Assembly: GCF_000764305.2 (NCBI RefSeq)
Contig: NW_025944533.1
Location: forward strand, 868,001 to 932,000
Source: Hyalella azteca
Lineage: Eukaryota > Arthropoda > Malacostraca > Amphipoda > Hyalellidae
DNA: 64,000 bases
Direction of reading: 5' to 3'
In this document: positions 47,939 through 59,093 of the stretch, piece after piece
Numbering within the stretch: the first letter of the stretch is position 1
Layout of the letters: the number at the start of each line of letters is the position of its first letter
Notes under the pieces: generated by a model
The model's input: only the letters and a program-made list of their open reading frames with translations
What the model was told of the DNA's origin: nothing
Databases searched by the model: none
Position numbers and translations under genes: made by a program

Positions 47939-49700
47939 CTAGCGCAGAAAATTCGATCGAACTATAAAGATAAATTTAGCCTAAAATTAAAAAAGTCAAC
48001 GAAAAATATCTTAATTTATTTATCAGATCTCAAAGTTCATTTGTAAATAATTTGTACAATTTATTCATACTTGCAAAATAGCCATCACATGTGAATTGCT
48101 TTAGATAACAATTAAAAAAAATCTGCAAAGAATGAGAGAGGCGTTCATGGACAACAGCTTTTTCTCTATATTTTAAAAACCTGTTTCTTTTTCGGAACAT
48201 CAAGCCGTTTAAATGCCGAGATCTTGGTCTGTAATTTTCCAAACATGATTAAGGTCCGATTGTAACCCCCCTAAACAGACATCAATAATAATTATCAAAC
48301 CCATAGATCAGACACTAGCTAGCCGAGTTCTCGGATCATTATATCTTACAACCATAAATAAATCTTAACATTTAACCACGTCTGTGTAGCTGCCAGTCGG
48401 TCTATGGGAATCTTGTGTTTAGCATAGATGCTTGCGTTGATAAATCCTTTATTTACATACTAAAAATTCGTTTTTATTCAGCTGGAAAGAGAGAATCTAT
48501 GTATTCTTGATTTGCATAACAGATACACCAAAACGCCTAAAAGAAATCGAAATTTCGCCTGAGCAATCCATGATTTATTTATATTTATAGTTAAATATAT
48601 TCATAACTTTATTTATGAAGATATTAGGAATTGATTATTTAATTATTATCAATTAACGTCAAGGCTACGACGCAGACTACAGGGCAAAACATATTAAAAT
48701 GCGAATTCGTTTCCTCATGTTTTTAAATTAGATGAAAATGTAGCTTTCCTAAGCAAGTAAGCAAACCAATTAGTATAGGAATTAAAGAACAGATGAGTAC
48801 AGCTTCCAGTTTTATTGCAAGAAATCCTGCCAGGAAATATATAAGGTGTGATATTTTCATCCGGGCGATATTATCAGTAAATTAATTTTTCGCGATGGAG
48901 ACATGCATTTAAATTTTATGGTCAAGACTTCGTTATAGCGCGGACCGAATTCGTTGGGTAATGAAGATCAACATTATATCGCAACCTCTCCAAAAAATAC
49001 TAAGACAGTTTGATTTTATTTTTCGATTGTTTGTAGCCAAATATGATAGCCTTGTTAATTTTTGTCGTCTGCCAAACTTGTAGCCAAAGTTAAACTCATT
49101 CAGATAAAACCGCAGATATACGTTTAATGCGGTACTTCAATGTACATAACTCAGCTCTTCGTGCTGCATTTTTAAGCTAGGACTTATGTTAACCAACATG
49201 CAGCGGGTATTTCTTATGTTACCAAATATTCATCTCTTTAACTTCCTGAAACCGACCTGTATAATCTACAATTTTATTTCTAAGTGTATTACCGTAAGAA
49301 ATTTTAAATCACAGCTTTAGGAATTTTGAGTATAAATGTATGGGTATTTATGGCATGCAATTAATTTTAATGAGCTTCCAGCTTACGAACAAATAGTGAA
49401 GTAATTTTCTCCTTATTACGGAAATGTGCCTTACGCAAAAAAAACTCAACAAAACAAAAACAAATTATAATCTTGACCACAGGAATATAATTACGTATTC
49501 ACGCGTCGTATATTTGCTCCATCACGATAAACTTCATGGATATCTTTGATGCTGCCAGACCCTGAGACGTAGCGCTCGCTATCTGCCTCGAACTAATTTA
49601 TCAGTCATTGCTTTTCTATGCATATAAATTGCTCATTTGAGCATCTTAGTGCAGTTCCCATTTTCTTTGAGCCATTCGACCCTCAATACCCCTTCTCCTT
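47939..49700. other. No gene recognised
   Basis: AT-rich. A GC-richer and pyrimidine-rich segment begins at about 49540. Confidence 0.45.
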
Positions 49701-49744
49701 CAGTAACTCTCCCCCTTCTTCTCCACTTCTCTAGCCTAACCATC

Positions 49745-49831
49745 ATGGCTCCTCCCAACGAACGAAGAACGTTCATGTGCCACTTCGCGTGCCGTATATT
49801 TCTCACCAAAACACAATACCATTTTTACTAA
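49745..49831 (+). CDS. Possible short ORF after an acceptor-like tract
   Basis: A pyrimidine tract ending CCACTTCTCTAG (about 49735) precedes ACCATCATGGCTCC, an ATG with A at -3 and G at +4. The frame gives 28 codons beginning MAPPNERRTFMCHFACRIFL and ends at TAA. It could be a 5' coding exon whose donor I cannot place, or a chance small ORF. Confidence 0.2.
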   Translation: MAPPNERRTFMCHFACRIFLTKTQYHFY

Positions 49832-50300
49832 CCGATGGTTCAAAATCGACCTAAATTCGAGGCAATTAGGAAAATGTAAAAATCATTTCATTTAATGCCG
49901 ATTTTCATTCATACCTCAATTGTTGATTAAACAGCTTGTTTTTGTACCAAACAAGTAACAAGGAGCCTTCAATTCAGATCAGAAATATATCTATAAATTC
50001 CTTTGTTAATATTTTAATTTATTGGAATTTAAGAAATATTCCACATTTCATCAAATCAGATATTTTACTGTAATTTAAAATATTTAGCTTAATAAGTTTT
50101 CAAATCCCCATCTCGCTATCACAAACCGTATACGTGGAAAAATCTTCAGTGCACATTAGTTTACGGCTGTACATTAATCTCGCATCTGGATAATTTATTC
50201 ATTACAACTCAATACTTTTAATCTCTTTAAAACGGAGCAGATGAAGAAAAACTAGAATTACTTAATTTTGAATGAATTCAAGAAATAATTTTTCTCGCAG
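49832..50300. other. No gene recognised
   Basis: AT-rich, ending in the acceptor-like AATTTTTCTCGCAG. Confidence 0.5.
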
Positions 50301-50391
50301 GCCGAGTCAGACCAGCGGGGCCACACGCCGGCACCACAAGAGCCGCTCGCCGCACCCTTTCTCCGCTCTGTTGCTGCAGGAGTTTGATTAA
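50301..50391 (+). CDS. Possible terminal exon, GC-rich, 29 codons
   Basis: AATAATTTTTCTCGCAG is a good acceptor. Immediately after it, GC content jumps for about 90 bases and drops back exactly where one frame stops (TAA at 50389-50391). That frame (phase 1) gives PSQTSGATRRHHKSRSPHPF then SALLLQEFD. A second frame stops at TGA a few bases earlier, so the phase is not certain. The sharp composition border on both sides is what one expects of a short exon in an AT-rich gene. No family is recognised. Confidence 0.35.
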
Positions 50392-51884
50392 TGCGAATCT
50401 TATTTTGAATTAGCAATTTATTTTAAATATGGATTTCTAAATTAAACTGCTTTGAAATACGCATTGAAGAAAGTAACGACTAATTATTTTCTTGAATCAA
50501 TGATGAATTTGAACAATTTAGTTGTTAATTTAAAGGAAAATAAGATGAATCTCTTGCTATATGATAATGAAAGCGCTCTAAAAAATGATAGCTGAAAATA
50601 AAAAGTCGATAAAATTGTTAATCTTTTCACGTTTCATATAATAACACAAATTTTGATAAATAAAATGGACGGCAGCCTTCATCGTCACTAGCTCACTTTT
50701 TTAAATGAGAATTTCAAATTAAAGTACAATGATCATTCTTTGTTTCAATGATCAAATTTTCAGAAAACTTGATTTGCATTTAACATATATATACTGTGTT
50801 TAGACTAATTGCGGACAATCATTTTACGCCTCTCAAAAAGATGCTATCAATTGTCCACTAATATCAAGAAATATTTTCGAACCCAGTTTTAGAAGTTCAT
50901 TAACCTGGAAATTTCTATACGCTATATAATTTTCTATTTTTGTCCTAATCCTTCATTTTGAGTACTAAAAGATGTTATTAAATGTTAAGCTTCAGTCCTT
51001 CAACGGTTTTAGAATGTTTTGCAAGTGATGTGCGTTTTGGTTGCTGCTTAGGCAAATTAGTTATCATAAACTCCGTTATAACTAAAGGAAAAGTATTATT
51101 CACAATTACTTTCCGGTCTTCAACAAAATTGAAGCCTTAAAAATTAATATTAGTATTGTTTAGCAGAAATTGTATTGTTCGGTAGATTTTGTTGAAGTTC
51201 AGAAATTAATTCTTGAACAATTTCCTCATTATGTTTTTTCTGAATTACCGTAGAAATTTTATATTCTCACTTTCCTATCCTACGAATCGTAGGATTTGTA
51301 ATATTTCCTAAAATTAGAAAAATATTTTGAGAAATAAAAAAAATTTGAAATTTAGTAACAAAAATTCGTCTCTGATATTTAATCTTTGCTGCATTATTTT
51401 GTATCCATTTTTCTATTAGGTCCATTCTTGCTATTATTAATTCAATCTTTTATTACTAGTAATATGGAAACAAAGCAGATTTTTAATTTAGAATTTCAAC
51501 GAGACAATCTGGGCGTTGAAGAAGCGCTAACTAGATCTCGTGTGATCTTCTTGATTACTGGGCTACTCTGTACTGGTGCCATTACTATTTTATATCGTTG
51601 TTTTATTTCAATTATTGCTATTTTTAATATTCTTCTATACGAAATCTAGATATTTAAGTTATGTTACATCCGTTTATGATGACAATATTTCGGTAGTCTT
51701 TTCTTTACAAGTATAGCTTGAAATAGATGTGAGGAAAATATTTTTCATGAGTGTCAGGTTAGGTCATATATTTTTCATTTATTTTACATGCCCTTATTAT
51801 GACAAGTCTTCATAAATCCAATGCCTTGCAATTGAATTGCCAGCCTCTTGTTATCCATAGAAATCTGTTTTCTTTGTGCTTTTA
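50392..51884. other. No gene recognised
   Basis: AT-rich. An 87-codon frame at 51386-51649 has two hydrophobic stretches but AT-driven composition. Confidence 0.4.
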
Positions 51885-52415
51885 TTTTTGTTCTATTCGT
51901 CTAAGTGTATATAGAATGAATTTAGAAATCGCTCGTATAAGAGGATTAAAATATCCAAATTAGCTTGAATTAGTGAACCATTGTACATTTTTATAAAACT
52001 GTTAATTTTAATATGGCTTTGTCATGCCATAAAAATGCTATTTTTAGCGCATTTTCTCATTTATAAAACAATGCATTATTGTGCTCGCCATGTCCGTCTG
52101 TCCGTCCGTCTGTCCGTCCGTCTCTCTGTCCGTCCGTCTGTTCATCCGTGACTTCATGTTTTCGTCGACGAGAAAATGCGCTCTCTGTCACTCACTGCAG
52201 TGAGTACCGAGTTATATTTTTTATTGCTTTCTTCGCCAAATTTCGTGTATATAGAATAAATTTAGAAATGACTCGTATATGAGGATTATAATCTCCAAAT
52301 TGGCTTGAATTAGTAAACCATTGTGTAATTTTATAAAACTATTAAATACAATATGGCTTTGTCATGCCATAAAAATGTTATTTTTTATTGCTTTCTTCGC
52401 CAAATTTCGTAAATT
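51885..52415. repeat. 164-bp tandem duplication, interrupted by element copy 3
   Basis: GTGTATATAGAAT(G/A)AATTTAG recurs at 51905 and 52245. After removing the inserted element the period is about 164 bp. The unit ends CCATAAAAATG(C/T)TATTTTT then ATTGCTTTCTTCGCC. The first copy carries element copy 3 in its T-run. The second is uninterrupted, and a partial third copy ends at about 52410. Confidence 0.88.
52046..52216 (+). mobile_element. Short (GTCY)n interspersed element, copy 3
   Basis: AGCGCATTTTCTC at the 5' end, a long GTCC/GTCT core, GAGAAAATGCGCT, the perfect 16-bp palindrome, and GTACCGAGTTATA at the end. It lies in the T-run of the first 164-bp unit (TTTTT before, TTTTTT after). 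The matching unit at 52380-52386 has only TTTTTT there, which fixes the element boundaries to within the T-run. Confidence 0.92.
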
Positions 52416-52686
52416 TTGCTTTAAAAAAACATTGAAGCAATTGAGTTCACATGGTAGAAAATAACTAAAAGTTTAACCGATGTATCTTTATTTTAAGCCA
52501 TTCACTGTTATTTCTTTATTAAATTAAAATGTTAGAGAATCTGAAACCATTGATATATTTTTATTGACGGAATACTATCATTCTTTGAACCTAATTAAAT
52601 TGTCCACATTTCTATATGTTATTCTAAATGTATTATTTAATTTTCAAAGATGTATTTTTGAAGATAAAAATTGGAAACGTATAACC
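52416..52686. other. No gene recognised
   Basis: AT-rich sequence ending at the adapter relic. Confidence 0.5.
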
Positions 52687-52710
52687 CTGTCTCTTATACA
52701 CATCTAGATN
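52687..52710. other. Nextera mosaic-end adapter relic plus N
   Basis: CTGTCTCTTATACACATCT at 52687-52705 is the Tn5 mosaic end used in Nextera libraries, followed by AGAT and an N at 52710. This is library sequence, not genome. Confidence 0.95.
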
Positions 52711-52881
52711 AATTCCCAGTATCAGAGGTAATTCCCAGTATCAGAGGTAATTCCCAACATCAGAGGTAATACTCAGTATCAGAGGTAATTCCCAACATCA
52801 GAGGTAATACTCAGTATCAGAGGTAGTTCCCAGTTTCAGAGGTAATTCCCAACATCAGAGGTAATACTCAGTATCAGAGGT
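52711..52881. repeat. 19-bp minisatellite, 9 copies
   Basis: Unit AATTCCCAGTATCAGAGGT. Variants AATTCCCAACATC and AATACTCAGTATC alternate to give a 38-bp higher-order unit. The array begins directly after the adapter and N, so its true left end and copy number are unknown. Confidence 0.95.
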
Positions 52882-54837
52882 AATTCTCCAAGATCACTTA
52901 TGAGACATTGCTACTTCTGTCCTTCCACCCATTCGAAATTTTTTCAATATTATTCGTTCTACTCAATTTTATTTTGTGTTGAATTTCCTAACACTGGTAT
53001 ACATGATGAGGTAATTTAATTTAATAAATGATCCCATGAGCATGAACTCTATCGAATAAATTTTTTTATTTATTCGGATTGTATCTGGTATTGCTTGCAA
53101 ACATAACCCGCAATCAACAGGTAGTACACAAGTAACTTAAAAGTAAACTAAATGTGGTCCTCAATATCCGTAGAATTTTTATTAGTTTGAGCACGCATTA
53201 AACTATGTCGTTTAATTGTCCAAATCGTCGTTACAATGAAGCCGAATAATGTTAAAATTAAAAGTGTCATGGCTTTCTCTACTTGATAAATATTTTTTTG
53301 AATTATATTCCCCTTTTTTAATTCCATTCCTTTTTTTACTTATATGCAAAAAACGTACGTTAACATTTAATCTGTTTGCAAGCTTTTGCTCACAAAAATC
53401 GAAGTCGAAAGCCTTTCCTGTGCCACAATTTGAAACTCAGCCATGCCTATTTAAATGTACATAAAAATCATATGAATATATTTCAAATTTTTTACGACTT
53501 TGTTGCAGATTTTCCTCTATTGAGTATGTGCTTGAAAAATTGCGTTTATTTCTGAATCCGATATAGCAAAACGCTTTTTTATAATTATATTTTCTAAATA
53601 AATCAAAGTTTGAGTCGAATGAGAAGTAGTGATTTCAGTTAAATAAAACTGTCGAGTTCGCAGTAAGTTATGATATTGTAATAGCTCGCTGATATCATGT
53701 AGTTGTTTAAGGAATTGAAATCTTTATTCGCTTTTGGTACAGTAATTTAGGTCTACACCAAATCCTTATTGATTACTGAAATATAAGAGTCTGATAAAGG
53801 ATTATTAATGCGAGACGTTGAGCAATCTAATCTCCGATTAACAGACGCCTATTTATCTCGTTAAGATAAATTAATTTACACAGCAACTTTCATTCTCTCT
53901 TGATCGATTACACAAAGGTATTTCAAGAAGGTAGATAAAATCTAAGTGTTTAATTTAATTCTGTATAGATATTAATTATTTTTCATAACTAATTTTTAAG
54001 GAAAATCTCCATCACATGAAATTCGTGAAATGTGGAAGTTTCGGTATCGCTGTCGGGTTCTGTTTGACGCACTAACACTGGATCGCATTTAGTGCCCACG
54101 AAAATAGTTCTAGTAAATTAACCTTAAAAACCTTATATTGCGTCGCTATCAAATCTGAGAAAATTATTGATGAAAGAGTTGTGAATAAAAATATCAAAAT
54201 GAATAACAACTGCACAAATTTCTGATCTTATAAAGGGTCAGATTTCCTTTTTCATTCTTGTGAGTTGTGATAAAATATGAGGTTGAGAAATTATAATAAA
54301 GTCTTGAGATTCTACAACAGGTAATCTGCCACACTGTAAACAAATAAATCAGCACGTAGAATGAAATTAAAAAAATATATATTTATTCACTTCACTATTA
54401 ACTTAGCACATTCCTAAGCTCCGGGTTCATAACGCATAATATTATTTCACTGTTTGCCTTACATATGGACCCTGCCACCAATTATAAACAATTTTGACAC
54501 CATAATAATAATTAATATTGATTCATAACCAGGACAAAATTTCATAATACAAATTTTATAGCCTTATTAAAGTAAGTTCAAATTGTCCACATCCCATTGA
54601 TCCCTGATAGTAATAATTAATTTTTCATTAATTGAAGCAAGTATGTGAAAACGGTCGCAAACGTTAGCATATTTAAAAGTAATCATTTTGTAATTAGGTT
54701 ATCATAAAATTATACTAATCATACGTAAAAATCATGTCATTCGTATATAGTGTCTATTATTTATTCTTGATATGACAAAAATATCAAAATGGGTTTCAAA
54801 CGACGCCTTTTTATTAATAGATACGAGTAGAATGCAA
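52882..54837. other. No gene recognised
   Basis: AT-rich. No frame of interest apart from an AT-driven 71-codon one at 53249-53464. Confidence 0.5.
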
Positions 54838-54891
54838 CGCTAAACATTTTCATCCATACGGCAGACTTGGAGTGGACGAAAATGTTTAGCG
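54838..54891. other. 20-bp imperfect hairpin beside element copy 4
   Basis: CGCTAAACATTTTCATCCAT (54838-54857) pairs with GTGGACGAAAATGTTTAGCG (54872-54891), with two mismatches and a 14-nt loop containing GCAGACTT. GCAGACTT recurs at 54891 and 55051. Confidence 0.75.
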
Positions 54892-54904
54892 CAGACTTAA
54901 AAAA

Positions 54905-55040
54905 TATAACTCAGTACTCAATGCAGTGAGTGACAGAGAGCGCATTTTCTCGTCGACGAAAACTTGAAGCCACGGATGGACAGACGGACGGACATGGCGA
55001 GCACAATAGTACATTTTTTCCATAAATGAGAAAATGCTCT
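54905..55040 (-). mobile_element. Short (GTCY)n interspersed element, copy 4
   Basis: Reverse orientation. Read on the minus strand it has AGAGCATTTTCTC, a short GTCC core, GAGAAAATGCGCT, a palindrome with one mismatch (ACTCACTGCATTGAGT), and ACTGAGTTATA. It is the shortest of the five copies because its core is short. A-runs flank it on the plus strand, equivalent to T/T insertion. GCAGACTTAAAAA is found on both sides (54891 and 55051). Confidence 0.9.
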
Positions 55041-55531
55041 AAAAATGGAAGCAGACTTAAAAATATATTCATTAGAAAATTGCAAAAAATGTTTCTGGCA
55101 GTTCCTGATGTCACTTATTGAGATTCCATCTGAGAATGACAGTGAAAAATAACTCTGAAAAATAAAGAAAATTTACACGCCGTTTAGTGTTTCAATACTC
55201 AAAAATTTTCCATGGAAATTCTTTACTTAGTAAGTCAGTTATCGCCAAGTGAAATCGTTCACACATCATCCACAATGTGCGTTTTTCAGACAGTTTGACA
55301 TCTATAGTATCATGAGTGCATTGTAGCTGCGCTATTTGTCCGTCATTTGTTTACCAGGTTCACGCTGGCAACGTGTAGAGTGGGCTGCGTTGACTCCAGA
55401 TTATTTTATTTCGCTCAACGGTTGTGGTTGTGGTGGCCAAGGCTCCGTAACGTGTAATCAGTTGAATGTCGATAATTTTTTAGCCTCAACTACCTGTTTT
55501 GTCTATTCATTTGTTGCAACCATTGTACCTC
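55041..55531. other. No gene assigned
   Basis: The right part (from about 55330) is GC-richer. A 70-codon plus frame (55336-55548) has no ATG start and an unrecognised product. Confidence 0.35.
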
Positions 55532-55862
55532 TCACGATTTCCTTTTGAGTGGCGGGTGGAAGTGGGCTCTGTATTTTAAGTCAACCTGCGTACCTGATCC
55601 TCGTCTGAATACGAAGGATAAGTGCATAGTTTTCCCCACTGGTGAATGCAACAGTAACTGACGCTGAAATTCTTGATTGGACGGCCTAAACTTCAAGCCT
55701 TGACTGTGATAACAAGCGGATGCGCTTGGGTTTACTACGTCAGTGTGACACATTAGTCTCGTTGGGCAACGTTGCGAACCTTCATAGATTGGAAGAAGAT
55801 ACGCGGGAGATACCAGAGCGGCCAAAAGTGACCATTTTATTTGTTTAACATTAGGTTATATG
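55532..55862 (-). CDS. Possible coding segment, ~109 codons open
   Basis: On the minus strand the frame is open from about 55860 to TGA at 55532. The N-terminal part reads IKWSLLAALVSPAYLLPIYE, superficially like a signal-anchor stretch, and the rest is polar (RPSNQEFQRQLLLHSPVGKT, KYRAHFHPPLKRKS). No ATG opens it, so it would have to be an exon or a relic. It lies in a GC-richer patch. The product is not recognised. Confidence 0.22.
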
Positions 55863-56214
55863 CGTTGCTTGGCGTGTGACTGTACTGGTAGTAAGATTAT
55901 TACTCTTTGGGAGTGGGCCTTGTACCTTTCTTTAAGTCACGCAATAAAATCTTGCATAAGTCTCCACTCTGATCGTATCAGGTTTTTAATTCATTTTCAC
56001 TATCGCGAACATAATGGCGCGATAGCCTATATATGTTGATAGCTCTCCCGCAACAGCATTTCGATGTTCATGTGAACTGCATATTTCGGAGAGTATATAT
56101 CTATACTGCATGACATGTGAAATGCGGCTTTTCCAAAGAAATAACTTTTCAGTGATAAACGTCGGGTGAAATTGCTATACAAGTTAAACGGGCCAATCTG
56201 CCACACCTTTTTTT
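55863..56214. other. No gene recognised
   Basis: Mixed composition, ending in the T-run before element copy 5. Confidence 0.45.
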
Positions 56215-56362
56215 AGCGCATTTTCTCATTTATGGAAAAAATGCGCTATTGTGCTCGTAATGTCCGTCCGTCTGTCTGTCCGTCTGTCCGTCCGTGACTT
56301 CACGGTTTCGTCGACGAGGAAATGCGCTCTCTGTCACTCACTGCAATGAGTACTGAGTTATA
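56215..56362 (+). mobile_element. Short (GTCY)n interspersed element, copy 5
   Basis: AGCGCATTTTCTCATTTATG, a GTCC/GTCT core, GAGGAAATGCGCT (one change in the inverted partner), a palindrome with one mismatch (ACTCACTGCAATGAGT), and ACTGAGTTATA. T-runs flank both ends. The 108-codon frame 56322-56648 starts in its 3' end and has no support. Confidence 0.9.
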
Positions 56363-57540
56363 TTTTTCTGATTGTACCTTACCACCGCCGGTTACCTACA
56401 CTGCTACGTTCGGTTACCCTTTACCGGGTCGGATTACCCATGCAATACTCCGTGCTACTAGTGACCTACCGCCTCTAAATGCAACCTCCGGTTTACACGG
56501 GAGTGTATTCCTGAATCCTGAACGGGAGGCTTCCACACGTTTAAATATAAAAATAACAAATACTAGAGAAGACATATTCATGCATGGCATGGGTGTAAGT
56601 AAACATTATAAACTACAATGGCTCTTATTAAAAGGAGGATGTGCGTAGATATATTTTTGGTTCCACACATTTATAAACATAAACGCAGCACTGAGAGAGC
56701 GATTTGAAATTGTGAAGGAATTGTTTGTAACAACTCAGTAAAATAGATTATTTCAGCAAGTTTCAAGTATAATAAATTAATTATATATTATCAGTAGTTA
56801 TTGGACAATATATTTTCTCAATGCTAATAATTCAAGTGCAACATCATTATTTGTAATATTTTTTACAAAATTAATGATGTGATGTCTTGGTTAAAATTCT
56901 ATACACAAACCAGAAAAAAACGTAATGCTTCATTAACTAAGAAAAATGGTAATGCTCATGCTATTTAATGCTTCTCATTCTAAGAAAAAATATTGTCTTC
57001 AAATGTCGAAGATCTTGATCTTAAATAGCGATCATCGTGATCGAAATTTAAACATCTAGTGAATATCCTAATAACGATGGCCCCCTCCCAAATAATAAAC
57101 ACCATTAATACAGTTTTCTTATATTAGTACGGCCTCAAATCTCGATGTTTGCCCGTTATAATAATTATTACTTATTAAGAAGATAACGGATTCAGTTTAT
57201 TTAAACCCCCTATGAACGAAAATTCAACTCGTGATAAATTTATATTGAAGTTAATATAAATTTCAAACTCTTGCCCCATTTCATAATCCATGGTGAATTT
57301 ACACATTTAAATTGTATGATACTTTTTGGTTGATACGCTTTCGAAAAACCCCAAAATTTTCAGTGCCAGCTTTCAAACATACGTATTTTACAGTAATTCT
57401 AAAATTGAATATGCATTTTTATATTCGAGTGTAATTACTAGACATGCGATTAAGCCAACCAACTTCAGTAAAATACGATGAAGTTTTAAATTTTTATTTT
57501 ATATGATAGCCAAGCTCACAAAATTTGCGCGAACTTCATG
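56363..57540. other. No gene recognised
   Basis: A GC-richer lead (to about 56540), then AT-rich unique sequence. Confidence 0.45.
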
Positions 57541-57753
57541 CTATATAAATGCAGGTATGATCGTATATATAACTTTTTTTAATTCAATGTGGAGCTTTTC
57601 CTCGAGCCATCGGGGTAACCACTTTTCTTCAATAAATAATGTTGCATGGAATTTTCGAGCGCGATGAACGTTATTTCTGCAGATTTTGCCCCATATTTTG
57701 GCTGGGTGTACAATGGCCCCTAATGGACACACCACACGCTTGTCACCGTCCAT
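57541..57753 (-). CDS. Hypothetical small ORF, 70 codons
   Basis: The minus-strand ATG has a strong context (GGCAAGATGGAC: A at -3, G at +4). The product begins MDGDKRVVCPLGAIVHPAKI, has a basic middle (CRNNVHRARKFH), then EEKWLPRWLEEKLHIELKK, an amphipathic-looking helix, and ends IIPAFI. The codon mix and lack of low complexity make it one of the more protein-like short frames here. A plus frame (57639-57845) overlaps and is partly a repeat. No family is recognised. Confidence 0.32.
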   Translation of the reverse strand: MDGDKRVVCPLGAIVHPAKIWGKICRNNVHRARKFHATLFIEEKWLPRWLEEKLHIELKKVIYTIIPAFI

Positions 57754-57768
57754 CTTGCCGTGAGCTCG

Positions 57769-57870
57769 ATTATTTCGAACAAGTCTTCCACAACAAGTCT
57801 TCCATAATTATTTCGAACAAGTCTTCCACAACAAGTCTTCCATAATTATTTTGAACAAGTCTTCTGTAAC
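57769..57870. repeat. 38-bp minisatellite, about 2.6 copies
   Basis: ATTATTTCGAACAAGTCTTC starts at 57769, 57807 and 57845 (the last with TTTTGAAC). Each unit carries CAACAAGTCTTCC, so CAAGTCTTC occurs twice per unit. Confidence 0.93.
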
Positions 57871-59093
57871 GAAGGCAAGTCGTTAAAGTCAGTCCTCATG
57901 GCGGTTGAGCCGCCCCCTTCACTTATAATTTATTTGAGAGACCCAGCCTATTCCAGAGGGAAATATTCTCATAGTAAATTACAACGAAGCCCAAGTGATG
58001 CAGGTACCTCCATATCATCTGTTTACTCGAAATTACCCGACCTGCTAAACATTTCAGTGAATAAATGAACCTTAATTGAATCTTATTTTAAACTTAGTTC
58101 TTATTTCATCTTATATTATCATAATCTTATTGGAAAAAACAAAGTATATGTGAACAATTGTTGAAATACCGTCTACGGTTAATGCCACTTACTTCGCCTC
58201 AGCACTAATGTCGCCGGCCTTCAGAAGAACCGATCTAATTTGGCAACAAATCTGAGCCACAACTTTCTAGCTTCTAGCAATATCGAAAAAAAGCATCTAA
58301 GTTATTATGAAGAAATCGAACCCTACAAATCGTAATTCTGACCAGTGTTATAGTATATGGTTGTTGGTGACGAACAGCGCGGTATGAGCAGTAGCTGTCG
58401 ATTGGCGCCTTAACTTAAGGATTATGTGTCATTGACGGTAATACATATTTAATAGTTCAACCATGATGTGAACTGCCTATTCAAATGCATTTGAATATAA
58501 TGAACGCAAAACAGATCTACCAAGTATTCTCTTACTGAAGAAGAATTTACTTTTTTTACTGATGTTATTAGTCCTGCCGATCGTACAGCTTTCAATGTTT
58601 ACAACCGTATAATGTGACTGATAAAGGGTTCTTGTATTGGTCACCATTGATTATGAACTGCAATTAATATTTTAAAATGAGCAATCAACCTGAATAAAAT
58701 ATAATATAGAAATTTAAAATAAGACAAACCCGTTATTTACGAATATAGATTCTCAGGTTAAAATCGATGCAAAGAAGGAAATGGAAAAGATGACAGCAGA
58801 AACGAGCTTTATTATCAAACGTTAACAGGGATCACAGACAAATGTTCATCATGAAAAAAGGCACTAATTCAACCAGCAGAGAAGTATCTACAGTGGGACT
58901 GAAACAGTTTTACATAGTTTTATAGGGCAATTAGATTTTCAGACGCACTTTAATTGGAAACAGGAAAACTTTCAAGCGAGATGGGACTGAAGACAGTAGT
59001 AAAAATCGAATGTTTTTCAAGTATTTTAAGCAAACGATTTGAGAAAACGAATGGCAACGCACATCATTTGATGGCCTATCCAGAGCTCACCCT
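57871..59093. other. No gene recognised
   Basis: AT-rich to mixed unique sequence, cut at the adapter relic. Confidence 0.5.
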
